From Streptomyces subrutilus (GTDB lineage: Bacteria > Actinomycetota > Actinomycetes > Streptomycetales > Streptomycetaceae), in contig NZ_CP023701.1 of assembly GCF_008704535.1 (NCBI RefSeq), positions 558,001 to 622,000 of the forward strand: DNA of 64,000 nt, given 5' to 3'. The translations under genes and the position numbers were made by a program. The notes beneath the pieces are model-generated. The model was given only the letters and a program-made list of their open reading frames with translations. It was not told the origin of the DNA and did no database searches. Shown here piece after piece: positions 7,545-16,902 of the stretch. Within the stretch, counting starts at the first letter, position 1, and each line of letters opens with the position of its first letter.

Positions 7545-7832
7545 CTCGACAGGTCTGGACCAATTATTGTGCATCGGGCGAGTCCGGAGCCATCCAGACG
7601 TCTCGGCGGATCCCGGGACGTCCGGCGCTCCTGACCGCTCACGGCCGTCGGCCGGTCCCCGGGGGGTGGACCGGACGCCACACGGCGGCCTGAACCGACT
7701 CCCAACCCGGCTGTCGCAGCCCGCCGTCGGCATCTGAAGCCCCGACGTGCGGCAACCCGTACCTCGCTCCGCGTCCGCACGTTCACCCGTGCTGCTCCTC
7801 CACCCTGCTCCGACGTCCTAAGTGAGCCACCG

Positions 7833-10800
7833 ATGTCCGAAGTCCTCTCCCTGCCCGACCGCATCCCGGCCTCGCCGGCCCAGCAGGGTGTCTGGCTGAC
7901 CGATCGCCTGGGACTGGCCCGCGAGGCGTTCCACATGCCGGTGCGGATCTCGTTCGACCGGATCGACACGGCGGCGCTGGCAGCCGCGGTGACCGCCGTG
8001 GTCGGGCGCCATCCGGCGCTCGGCGCCCGACTGGTGGAGCGCGAGGGCCGGGTCTGGCAGGAACCCGCGGCGCGGCGGCCCGAACTGGTGCGGCTCGAAG
8101 CGCCCGCGGACGAGGCCGACCTGGAGAAGCGGCTGGAGGAGGACGCCGCTCGTCCGTTCGCCCTGGAGACCGGTCCGCTCAGCCGCTTCACTCTCTACCG
8201 GCGCGCCGACGGCAGTGCCGAGCTGCTGGTCACCGCCCACCACGCGGTCTTCGACGGCAACTCCAAGGACGTCCTGATCCGGGACCTGGCGGCCGCGTAC
8301 CGCTCGGCGCCCCTGTCCGCGACCACCACACCGGCCCCATCGGCAACACCGGCCCCGTCGGTCGCACCGACCGCACCGGCCGTGGAACCGGACACCGTGC
8401 GGAGGGCTGCCGAGTGGTACGGGCCGCGATGGGCCGCCGCCAGCGAGCCGGTCCTGCCCGGAGCGCCGCGCACCCCCCTCGTCGCCGGAGCCGGTGCGGC
8501 GGTCGAGTGGCGCCTTGACGGCGCCGAGGCGGGCGAGTTGGCCGCCGCGGCCGCCCTCGCCGGCACCACCGTCTTCGAGTTCCTGCTCACGGTTCTGCAC
8601 GGACTGCTGCGCCGCTACGGCGGCGAGGCGGTGCCGGTGGCCGTCCCGTTCTCCACTCGGACACCCGAACTCGCCTCGGATATAGGGCTGTTCGTCAACG
8701 AACTGCCTGTTCACGCGCCGGTGGCCGATGCGTCCGAGACCTTCGCCTCCCTCGCCGCCGCCGTCCGGGCCGAGCTGCGGGCCGGCTACCCGTACCGCGG
8801 TGTGCCCTTCGGCAGCGCCGTTGCGGGGCTGGGACCGCGCGTCGGCCTGACCCCGGTCTCGCTCGGCTACCGGCGGCGCGGACCGGACCCGGATTTCGCC
8901 GGCACCGGGGCCCGGATCGCCTGGGCCGTGTACAACCGCACCGCCCGCAACACCCTCCACCTCCAGATCGTCGAGGCCCCCCACACCCCCGGCACCCCGC
9001 ACGCCGGCATCGACTTCAGCCTCCAGCACGACCCGGCCGTGATCGCCCCGGACACCGCCCGCCGGATCGCCGGCCACTACAGCACCCTGCTCGCCGGCGC
9101 GGTCGCCGCGCCCGCAGCCCGGTTGCTGGACCTGCCGCTGCTGGACGCCGCCGAACTCCGGGCCGTCACCACCACCCCGAACGCCACCGACCGCCCCTAT
9201 CCGGCCGACCGGACCGTGCTCGACCTGGTCCGCGCCCAGGCCGCCGCCACCCCCGACGCCATCGCGGTCAGCACGACCGGACGCCACCTGGGCTACCGGG
9301 AACTGCTGGCCCGCGTTGACCAGTTGGCCGCTGCGCTGCGCGCCGACGGGGTGCGGCCAGGCGATCTGGTCGCCCTGCACCTGGACCGCACCGCCGACCT
9401 GCCCGCCGCGCTGCTCGCCGTCCTCGCCACCGGCGCCGCCTACCTGCCGCTCGACCCCGGCTACCCGGCCGAACGCCTCGCCCTGGTGCTGCGCGACTCC
9501 GGTGCCGTTCTGGTGCTCGCCGACCGCGAGCCCGCCCCCGCGGTCGCCGCCGCCGCACCCGCGGTCCTCCGGCTCCCCGCTCCGTCGGCCCAGGACCCGG
9601 CCCAAGGCCCGGCCGCGGCCGCCCCCCTGACCGCCCCCGGTCCGGACGACGTGGCGTACGTCCTCTACACCTCCGGCTCCACGGGCCGCCCCAAGGGCGT
9701 AGCGGTCGGCCACCGGGCGCTGGTCAACCTGCTCACCTCCTTCGCCGACCGGCTCGGCTCGGGCCCTCGGCACGCCTGGCTGGGCCTGACCTCCCTCTCG
9801 TTCGACATCTCCGCGCTGGAGCTCTACCTGCCGCTGATCACCGGCGGTCGCCTGGTGCTGGCCCCGGACGGCCTCGCGGTCGACGGACCCGGCCTGCTCG
9901 CACTGATCGGCGCCGAGGGCGTCACCCACGTCCAGGCCACCCCGTCCGGATGGCGGGTGATGCTCACGGCGGGGACCGGCGCGGACGCGCTCACCTCCGT
10001 CACCGGCCTGGCCGGCGGCGAGGCGCTGCCCCTGCCGCTCGCCCGCGAACTGCGCGCGCGCACCGCCCGGCTTTTCAACGTGTACGGGCCCACCGAGACC
10101 ACCATCTGGTCCACCTGCGCCGAGCTTCCCGCCCAGCCCGACCACGTCAGGATCGGGCGCCCGATCGCCAACACCCGGGCCTATGTCGTCGACGAGCAGC
10201 TGAGCCCCACCCCGGTCGGCATCCCCGGCGAGCTGCTGATCGGCGGGGACGGTGTCGCCCACGGCTACCTCGGCCGACCCGGGCTCACCGCCGAACGCTT
10301 CGTGCAGAGCCCGTTCGGGCCGCCCGGGGCCCGGCTGTACCGCACCGGGGACCGCGCCGCGTGGACGCCCGAGGGCGAACTCGACTTCCTCGGCCGGATC
10401 GACGACCAGGTCAAGATCCGCGGCCACCGGATCGAACTCGGCGAGATCGAGTCCGCCCTGCTGGAGCACCCGGAGCTCGCCCAGGCCGCCGTTGCCGTCC
10501 GTACCGAGGACGACGGTGAGCCCTTCCTGGCCGGCTACCTGGTCCCGGCCGCCGGCGCCCGCCCGCCCGCCCCCGCCGAACTGCGCGACCACCTGATGCT
10601 CACGCTGCCGGCCGCGATGGTGCCGCAGCGCTGGCTCACCCTGGAGCGTCTGCCGCTCACGCCGAACGGCAAGCTGGATCGTCGGGCCCTGCCGGTACCG
10701 CCGCGCGAGGCTCCGACACCGCAGAACCACGACGACGCCGGCGCCGGCGACGAGACGACCGGGACGGTCCGCCGGATCTGGGCCGAGGTGCTGAACCTGC

Positions 10801-10970
10801 CCGATGTCGGCCCCGAGGACGACCTGTTCGACCTCGGCGGGCATTCGCTGACGGTGATCCAGATCGCCGCCCGGATCCGCGACGCGCTCGGCGTGGAACT
10901 GGACTTCGACGTCTTCTTCGACGTCCCCACCCCGGCCGGCATCGCCGCCGCCGTCCGCACACACCTGTAG
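7833..10970 (+). CDS. NRPS module C-A-T, predicted glycine
   Basis: This 1045-residue single-module synthetase has a condensation domain (about 10-430, active site HHAVFDG with the second His at 137), an adenylation domain (about 455-960, with YTSGSTGRPKG, FNVYGPTETT and GRIDDQVKIRGHRIELGEIE) and a carrier domain (LGGHSL, phosphopantetheine Ser1005). By hand alignment to GrsA numbering the pocket residues are D-I-L-Q-L-G-V-I-W plus Lys, almost identical to the glycine code DILQLG(L/M)IWK, so glycine is the predicted substrate. Because it starts with a C domain it accepts an upstream acyl or peptidyl thioester. ATG start with only a weak ribosome site; 274 bp separate it from the next gene. 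No epimerase or methyltransferase domain is present. Confidence 0.95.
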   Translation: MSEVLSLPDRIPASPAQQGVWLTDRLGLAREAFHMPVRISFDRIDTAALAAAVTAVVGRHPALGARLVEREGRVWQEPAARRPELVRLEAPADEADLEKRLEEDAARPFALETGPLSRFTLYRRADGSAELLVTAHHAVFDGNSKDVLIRDLAAAYRSAPLSATTTPAPSATPAPSVAPTAPAVEPDTVRRAAEWYGPRWAAASEPVLPGAPRTPLVAGAGAAVEWRLDGAEAGELAAAAALAGTTVFEFLLTVLHGLLRRYGGEAVPVAVPFSTRTPELASDIGLFVNELPVHAPVADASETFASLAAAVRAELRAGYPYRGVPFGSAVAGLGPRVGLTPVSLGYRRRGPDPDFAGTGARIAWAVYNRTARNTLHLQIVEAPHTPGTPHAGIDFSLQHDPAVIAPDTARRIAGHYSTLLAGAVAAPAARLLDLPLLDAAELRAVTTTPNATDRPYPADRTVLDLVRAQAAATPDAIAVSTTGRHLGYRELLARVDQLAAALRADGVRPGDLVALHLDRTADLPAALLAVLATGAAYLPLDPGYPAERLALVLRDSGAVLVLADREPAPAVAAAAPAVLRLPAPSAQDPAQGPAAAAPLTAPGPDDVAYVLYTSGSTGRPKGVAVGHRALVNLLTSFADRLGSGPRHAWLGLTSLSFDISALELYLPLITGGRLVLAPDGLAVDGPGLLALIGAEGVTHVQATPSGWRVMLTAGTGADALTSVTGLAGGEALPLPLARELRARTARLFNVYGPTETTIWSTCAELPAQPDHVRIGRPIANTRAYVVDEQLSPTPVGIPGELLIGGDGVAHGYLGRPGLTAERFVQSPFGPPGARLYRTGDRAAWTPEGELDFLGRIDDQVKIRGHRIELGEIESALLEHPELAQAAVAVRTEDDGEPFLAGYLVPAAGARPPAPAELRDHLMLTLPAAMVPQRWLTLERLPLTPNGKLDRRALPVPPREAPTPQNHDDAGAGDETTGTVRRIWAEVLNLPDVGPEDDLFDLGGHSLTVIQIAARIRDALGVELDFDVFFDVPTPAGIAAAVRTHL

Positions 10971-11109
10971 GTCCCCCGCCCGGCACCGGGCACCCGGCAC
11001 GGCGAGCACGACCCGCGCCGCGACCGGTACCCGGAGCACGTCCCGCCCGGCGGCCCACGGCACCCGAGTACACCAACCCACCCCGCCCGCGACGCCGGGC
11101 ACACACCGC

Positions 11110-11195
11110 TCGGCCGCGCCCGGACGGCTGCCCGGGCACGACTCCTCCGGCCGCGCCCGGACCCCGGGCACAGTCCCTCGGCCCTGCCCGGACCG
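11110..11195. repeat. degenerate GC-rich repeat in the gap between NRPS genes
   Basis: The phrase TCGGCCGCGCCCGGAC, followed by CCCGGGCAC and a short run, recurs about every 33 bp in three imperfect copies within a 274-bp gene-free gap. The whole gap is built from CCCGG/GGCAC variants. It could form strong RNA structure that tunes expression of the next gene; no promoter is evident. Confidence 0.4.
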
Positions 11196-11244
11196 CCGCA
11201 TCCGCCCCCCTCGATTTCCCGTCGAACGCCCGAACAGGAACACG

Positions 11245-14200
11245 ATGACGGACACCCAAGACGTGCCCACCGACTGGTCCGCTGCCAAGCGCGCCCTGCT
11301 CAGCCAGCGGCTGCGCGGCGCCGCGGCGCCCGCCCGGGTGGTGGACCCCCGCCCGGCGGACACCGCGCCGCCGCTCTCCAGCGGCCAGGAACGGCTCTGG
11401 TTCATGGACCAGCTCGCTCCCGGCTCCACGGCCTACACCCTGGCACCGGCCCGCCGGTTCCGGGGCCCCTTCGACCGCGCCGCACTGGACGCCGCGCTGA
11501 CCGACCTGGTGGTCCGGCACGAGAGCCTGCGGATGACCTTCCGCACCAGCGAGGCCGGCACCGCCGAGGTCCGGGTCGCCGAGCCCGCGCCGTTCGCCGC
11601 CCGGCACCTGGACGCCAGTGCGGACCCGGACCCGGAGGCACGCGCCACCGCCGAACTGGGTGCGCTGATCGCCGAACCCTTCGACCTCCAGGCCGGACCG
11701 CTACTGCGCGCCCTGGTGGTCCGGATCGCCGAGGACGACCACGTCCTGGCCCTGGTGATGCACCACATCGTCTGCGACGGCTGGTCGATCGACCTCCTCA
11801 ACCGCGAGCTCGACCTCCGCTACGCCCACCACGCCCACGGCGCTCCGGGTGAACTACCTCCCCTGCCCGTGCAGTTCGGTGACTACGCGGCGTGGCAGCG
11901 GAGCCGTCTGGAAGACGGCCGGCTCGCCGCCTCGCGCGAGCACTGGCGCGTGGAACTCGACGGCGTACCGGCCCTGGAGCTGCCGTCCGACCGGCCCCGC
12001 CCGCCGCTGTTCACCTTCGACGGGGCCGCGACCGAGTTCCACTGGAGCCCGGAGCTCTCCCGCCGGGTCGGCGAGGCGGCGCGGGCCTACGGCGCCTCCA
12101 CGTACATGGTGCTGATGGCCGCGTTCCAGGCCCTGCTGGGCCGGCACACCGGCCAGCGCGACTTCGCCGTCGGCTCCGCCGTCGCCGGCCGGCTGCACCG
12201 CGAACTCGAAGGCGTGGTGGGCGCGTTCGTCAACATGCTGCCGATCCGCGCGCGACTCACCGCAGGTCTCGACTTCGGCCAACTGATCAGCCGGGTCCGC
12301 GAGACCACGCTCGACGCGTACGCGCACCAGGAGGTGCCGTTCGAGCAGATGGTCAGCGATCTCGCGGTGGAACGCGACGTCAGCCGCGCCGCCGTCTTCC
12401 AGACCACCTTCGCCTTCCAGAACTACGGCGACCACGCCGCCGCCCCCACCGCGGGCCGGGACTCCGAGGGCTTCGGCTACGAGGCGACCACCACCCACGC
12501 CGACCTCGCCCTCTACATGCGCGAGAAGCCGGACGGCGGCCTCTACGGCCTGTTCACCTACCGCACCGACCTCTTCGACGCCGCCACCGTCGAGCGCCTC
12601 GCCGAGCGGTTCGAGCTGCTGACCGCGGCCGGCGTCGCCGACCCCGCCCTGCCGGTCGACCGGCTCCCGCTGCTCGGCGCGGCCGAGCGGACGGCCGTGC
12701 TGGAGACCTGGGCGGCGGGTCCCCCGCTCCCGGACACCGGTCCCGCCACGCTCACCCGGGCACTGGCCCGGACGGCGGCCCGGACGCCCGACGCGCCGGC
12801 GCTGGTCTTCGAGGACCGCACGCTGACCTACGGCGGTCTCGAACGGCGCGCCAACGCCATGGCCCGGCGCCTGCGGGCGCTGGGCGTGGGCGCGGACGAC
12901 CGGGTGGCCGTCTGCCTGGAGCAGTCCGTCGAGCTGGCGGTCGCCCTGGTCGCCGTGCTCAAGGCCGGCGGCGGCTACCTGCCGCTCGATCCCGAGCAGC
13001 CCCCGTCCCGGCTCGCCCGCCTGGTCGCCGACTCCGGAGCCAAGGTCCTGATCACCGACACCGTGCTGCGGGCGCGGTTCGGCGACCATCCGGCGGTCGA
13101 CCTGCTGACCGACGGGGACGACGACGCCACGCAGGCGGACGGGGCCCCGCTGGAGGAGGTCTCCGGCGCCGACCACCTGGCGTACGTGATCTACACCTCG
13201 GGCTCCACCGGCACGCCCAAGGGCGTCGCGGTGCAGCACCGCCAGATCCTCAACTACCTGGCGGGCGTGGGCGAGCGGCTGCGGATCGAGCCCGGGGCCT
13301 CGTACGGGCTGCTGCAGTCGCTCTCCTTCGACTTCAGCATGACCATGCTCTACCTGGCGCTCACGACCGGCGGCCGGGTCCACCTGCTGCCGCGCCGGAT
13401 CGCGGGCGTGGAGCTGGCCGCGGAGATCGAGCGGGCCGGTATCGACCACCTGAAGATGACGCCGTCCCACCTGGCCGCGCTGACCGCCGACGCACCCCTC
13501 GAACACCTGCTGCCGCGCCGTGCCCTGGTCCTCGGCGGCGAGGCCAGCAGCCGGTCGTGGGCGGCGGGCATCGCCGCACTGGGCCGGTGCGCGGTGTTCA
13601 ACCACTACGGGCCGACCGAGGCGACGGTGGGCATCACCGTCCACGAGGTCACCGCCGACGGGCTGGGCGCGCCGGGCAACACCCCGATCGGCAGGCCGCT
13701 GGCCGGCGGGCGCTGCTACGTGCTGGACGGGGAGCGCAACCCCGTTCCGCCGGGCGTCACCGGCGAGTTGTACCTGGGCGGGGACCGGTTGGCCCGGGGC
13801 TACCTCGGGCGGCCGGACCTGACCGCCGAGCGGTTCCTGCCCGATCCGTACGCCGGGCCGGCCGGAGCGGCCGCCGCGGAACCGTCCGCGGCCGACCCGT
13901 CCGGCGCCGACGGGTACGCCCCGGGGGCCGCCGGACCGCGGATGTACCGCACCGGTGACCTCGCGCGCTGGCGCGCCGACGGGACCCTGGACTACCTCGG
14001 CCGCGGCGACGACCAGATCAAGGTCCGCGGCTACCGGGTCGAGCCCGGCGAGATCGAGGCCGCGCTGACCGCCCTGCCCGGCATCACCCAGGCGGTGGTC
14101 CTGGCCCGCGGCGAGGGCGTCAAGCAGAACCTCGTCGCCTACCTCGAACGCCCCGCCGGCGGCGAACCGCCGGCCACCGCCGAGCTGCGCGCCACCCTGG

Positions 14201-16902
14201 GCGAGGTCCTGCCGGACTACATGGTCCCGGCCCGCTACGTGGTGCTGGAGCGGCTGCCGCTGCTGGCCCACGGCAAGGTCGACCGGAAGGCGCTGCCCGA
14301 ACCCGCGGACGGCCCGGCCGCCGGCGCCCACGTCGATCCCGAGGCCGGGGCCGAGCAGGTGATCGCCGCCATGTGGGCGGACCTGCTGGACCTCCCCCGG
14401 GTCGGCGCACTGGACGACTTCTTCGAACTGGGGGGCCACTCCCTGCTCGCCACCCAGGTGGTCGCCCGGATGCGCCGCGCCTTCCCCGACCTGGCCGTCC
14501 CGGTCGGGGTGATGGACCTGTTCACGCACCCGACGGTCCGTCGGCTCGCCGAGCTGGTGGCCACCCCCGAGGCCGACCGCGGCCCGCGCCGGCTGCTGCA
14601 CCTGCTCACCCCCGAGCGCCGCACGGTGGCCGCCAGTGTGGTCTGCGCCCCGTACGGCGGCGGCAGCGCGCTGATCTACAAGCCGCTCGCCGACGCCATG
14701 CCGGCGGACTGGGCCCTGCACTCCCTCGCCGTACCCGGCCACGAGCTGGGCGAGGAGGCCATGGACATCGACGAGGTCGCCCGGCTCTGCGCGGAGGAGA
14801 TCCTCGCCGACGTGGCCGGACCCCTGGTGCTCTACGGGCACTGCGGGGTCGGCGTCCGGCTGACCGTGGAGATCGCCCGCAGGGTGGAGGCGGCCGGCCG
14901 GAAGATCGACGCGGTCCACCTCGGGGGCATCTTCCCGTTCGCCCGCCCGAAGGGCCGCGGCGCGGCGCTGGCCGAGCGCTTCGCCGAGCTGGCCACCCGC
15001 CTGCGCAGCGACCAGGGCATGATCAACGCCCTGGCCGCGGCGGGCCTGGACGTGGACGAGGTCGACGAGGAGCAGCTGCGGCTGATCGTGCACAACCGCC
15101 GGGTCGGCACCAAGGGCGCCGAGCGCTACTTCGGCGAGCTGTACGAGAGCGAGGGCGGCGCCATCGCGGCGCCGGTGATCGCCGTCTGCGGCGACCGCGA
15201 TCCGGCGACCGAGTTCTACGAGGAGCGGTTCCGCGAGTGGCACCGGATCACCGGGACCGCCGCCGTGGTGGTCCTGGACGAAGCCGGGCACTTCTACCTC
15301 AAGTACCGGGCGGAGGAGCTGGCCGACATCCTCACCGGGGTGCACCGCTCGATCGCCGCCGGTGAGGAGGCGCGCCACGCACGCACCCCCGACGCCACCT
15401 GGTGGTTGGCCGGCCTGTCCCGGAACGCGGACGGGACCGAGCCCGAGGCGGAGCCGGGGCCCGGGCAGCCGGGGAAGCCGGAGCCGGCCGGGACGCCGGT
15501 GAAGCCCGAGCGGTCCGGGCGGCCGGAGACGGCACGGAAGGCCCGCCGGCGGCGCCCCGTCCACCCGACCATGGGCCGCTTCCTGGCCATCGCCACCGGC
15601 CAGCAGCTCTCGATGATCGGCTCGGCGCTCACCGAGTTCGCACTGCCGATCTGGATCTACCTGCAGACCGGCTCGCTGTTCCAGCTCGGCCTGCTCGCGG
15701 CCTTCGGCCTGGTCCCCGGCATCGTGGTCGCCCCGCTGGCCGGTGCCATCGTCGACCGCGGCGACCGCCGCCGGGTGATGCTGGGCGGCGACATCGCGGC
15801 CGGCCTGACCCAGGGGGCCCTGCTGGTGCTCTACCTCAGCGACTCGCTGGAGATCTGGCACTGCTACGTGATGATCTCCCTGCTCTCCGCCTCCCTCGCC
15901 TTCCAGCGCGTCGCCTGGGGCTCGGCGGTGCCGCAGCTGGTGCCCAAGCGCTTCCTCGGCCGCGCCAACGGCGTGGTCCAGATGGCCCTCGGTCTCGCCC
16001 AGTTCCTCGTTCCGCTGATCGCGGTCGGCATCCTGCACGTGATCGGCCTCGGCGGCATCCTGGTCTTCGACGTCGTCAGCTACCTGATCGCCACGGGCGT
16101 CACCCTCGCGGTGCGCTTCCCCGACGTGATGGCCGCCACCCGCCGCGAGAGCGTCGGCGCCGAGATCCGGGCCGGCTTCCAACGCGCCCTCGGCAGCCGG
16201 CACTTCAGGGCCATGCTGTTCTGGTTCGCGGCGCTGAACATCTTCCTCTCCCCGCTCTTCCTGCTCGTCACCCCGCTGGTCCTCTCCTTCTCCTCGACCG
16301 CGTCGGCCGGCTGGGTCTCCACCGCGGCCGGCCTGGGCGCCGTCTTCGGCGGCCTCACCCTGCTGGTCTGGGGAGGCCCGCGCCGGATGCGCCTGCGCGG
16401 CGTCCTGTTCGCCACCCTCGGCCTCGCCGCCGCCTGCGTCGTCACCGGCCTGCGGCCCTCGGTGGCCGTGGTCGCCGCCGGCGCGTTCGGCATGACCTAC
16501 GGGCTGGCGCTGCTCAACGGCATCTACGCGACGGTCGTCCAGACCAAGGTGCCGATGCGCTTCCACGGCCGGGTGATCGCGGTGAACACCATGGTCGCCT
16601 GGTCGACCCTGCCGATCGGCTTCGCCCTGGTCGCCCCGGCCGGTCCCGAACTGCTCCAGCCCCTGATGGACGAGGGCGGCGCGCTGGCCTCCACGGTCGG
16701 CGCGCTGATCGGCACCGGCGACGGGCGCGGCATCGGCCTGCTCTACCTGGTGTTCGGCCTCGCCATGGCCGTACTGGTCCTCATCAGCTTCTGCATTCCC
16801 GTCCTGGCCCGCTTCGACCGGGAAGTCCCGGACGCCGAGTCCGACGACCTGATCGGCCTGAAGACCCTGCAGGCCCGCGCGAAAAGCGAGACGAACGCAT
16901 GA
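11245..16902 (+). CDS. NRPS C-A-T-TE fused to an MFS transporter
   Basis: This 1885-residue protein combines a complete terminal module and an exporter. After an N-terminal SAAKRALLSQRLRG segment come a C domain (about 45-475, HHIVCDG at 173-179), an A domain (about 490-1015) and a carrier (GGHSL, Ser1066). Pocket residues by hand alignment, D-F-T-K-V-G-H-V-G plus Lys, resemble aspartate codes such as DLTKVGHIGK. A thioesterase (about 1110-1375) follows, with APYGGGSALIYKPL, nucleophile motif YGHCGVG (Cys1200 where Ser is usual), CGDRDP (Asp1317/1319) and EAGHF (His1349). A Pro/Glu/Lys-rich linker (about 1389-1440) leads to a 12-helix MFS domain (1443-1870) with DRGDRRRVM, of the EntS-like MFS_3 type. 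The stop overlaps the next start as ATGA. I infer product release followed by direct export; topology must place the synthetase in the cytoplasm. Confidence 0.93.
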   Translation: MTDTQDVPTDWSAAKRALLSQRLRGAAAPARVVDPRPADTAPPLSSGQERLWFMDQLAPGSTAYTLAPARRFRGPFDRAALDAALTDLVVRHESLRMTFRTSEAGTAEVRVAEPAPFAARHLDASADPDPEARATAELGALIAEPFDLQAGPLLRALVVRIAEDDHVLALVMHHIVCDGWSIDLLNRELDLRYAHHAHGAPGELPPLPVQFGDYAAWQRSRLEDGRLAASREHWRVELDGVPALELPSDRPRPPLFTFDGAATEFHWSPELSRRVGEAARAYGASTYMVLMAAFQALLGRHTGQRDFAVGSAVAGRLHRELEGVVGAFVNMLPIRARLTAGLDFGQLISRVRETTLDAYAHQEVPFEQMVSDLAVERDVSRAAVFQTTFAFQNYGDHAAAPTAGRDSEGFGYEATTTHADLALYMREKPDGGLYGLFTYRTDLFDAATVERLAERFELLTAAGVADPALPVDRLPLLGAAERTAVLETWAAGPPLPDTGPATLTRALARTAARTPDAPALVFEDRTLTYGGLERRANAMARRLRALGVGADDRVAVCLEQSVELAVALVAVLKAGGGYLPLDPEQPPSRLARLVADSGAKVLITDTVLRARFGDHPAVDLLTDGDDDATQADGAPLEEVSGADHLAYVIYTSGSTGTPKGVAVQHRQILNYLAGVGERLRIEPGASYGLLQSLSFDFSMTMLYLALTTGGRVHLLPRRIAGVELAAEIERAGIDHLKMTPSHLAALTADAPLEHLLPRRALVLGGEASSRSWAAGIAALGRCAVFNHYGPTEATVGITVHEVTADGLGAPGNTPIGRPLAGGRCYVLDGERNPVPPGVTGELYLGGDRLARGYLGRPDLTAERFLPDPYAGPAGAAAAEPSAADPSGADGYAPGAAGPRMYRTGDLARWRADGTLDYLGRGDDQIKVRGYRVEPGEIEAALTALPGITQAVVLARGEGVKQNLVAYLERPAGGEPPATAELRATLGEVLPDYMVPARYVVLERLPLLAHGKVDRKALPEPADGPAAGAHVDPEAGAEQVIAAMWADLLDLPRVGALDDFFELGGHSLLATQVVARMRRAFPDLAVPVGVMDLFTHPTVRRLAELVATPEADRGPRRLLHLLTPERRTVAASVVCAPYGGGSALIYKPLADAMPADWALHSLAVPGHELGEEAMDIDEVARLCAEEILADVAGPLVLYGHCGVGVRLTVEIARRVEAAGRKIDAVHLGGIFPFARPKGRGAALAERFAELATRLRSDQGMINALAAAGLDVDEVDEEQLRLIVHNRRVGTKGAERYFGELYESEGGAIAAPVIAVCGDRDPATEFYEERFREWHRITGTAAVVVLDEAGHFYLKYRAEELADILTGVHRSIAAGEEARHARTPDATWWLAGLSRNADGTEPEAEPGPGQPGKPEPAGTPVKPERSGRPETARKARRRRPVHPTMGRFLAIATGQQLSMIGSALTEFALPIWIYLQTGSLFQLGLLAAFGLVPGIVVAPLAGAIVDRGDRRRVMLGGDIAAGLTQGALLVLYLSDSLEIWHCYVMISLLSASLAFQRVAWGSAVPQLVPKRFLGRANGVVQMALGLAQFLVPLIAVGILHVIGLGGILVFDVVSYLIATGVTLAVRFPDVMAATRRESVGAEIRAGFQRALGSRHFRAMLFWFAALNIFLSPLFLLVTPLVLSFSSTASAGWVSTAAGLGAVFGGLTLLVWGGPRRMRLRGVLFATLGLAAACVVTGLRPSVAVVAAGAFGMTYGLALLNGIYATVVQTKVPMRFHGRVIAVNTMVAWSTLPIGFALVAPAGPELLQPLMDEGGALASTVGALIGTGDGRGIGLLYLVFGLAMAVLVLISFCIPVLARFDREVPDAESDDLIGLKTLQARAKSETNA

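Larger units (their letters stand above)
7070..7832. other. gene-free region upstream of the NRPS operon
   Basis: I find no convincing gene in these roughly 760 bp on either strand; open frames here lack ribosome sites and family resemblance. The stretch from about 7380 is less GC-rich and holds one short palindrome and one weak promoter-like pair, listed separately. It most likely contains the promoter and control sites of the NRPS genes. Confidence 0.6.

Noticed and set aside
6862..7563. A 233-codon leftward frame upstream of the hydrolase
   Set aside because: Arg/Pro-rich sequence without domains; it crosses the hydrolase start region and lacks a ribosome site.
10971..11244. GC-rich repeats as a CRISPR array
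   Set aside because: Units are imperfect, contiguous and lack unique spacers; no cas genes are present.
7818..11429. A 1203-codon antisense frame over the first NRPS gene
   Set aside because: Same high-GC shadow effect; no motifs and no ribosome site, and it runs through the intergenic gap.
11854..16566. A 1570-codon open frame antisense to the NRPS-MFS gene
   Set aside because: It mirrors the real gene's codon bias. Its translation is low-complexity Gly/Arg/Gln/Val-rich with no domain resemblance, and the sense strand has unmistakable NRPS motifs.
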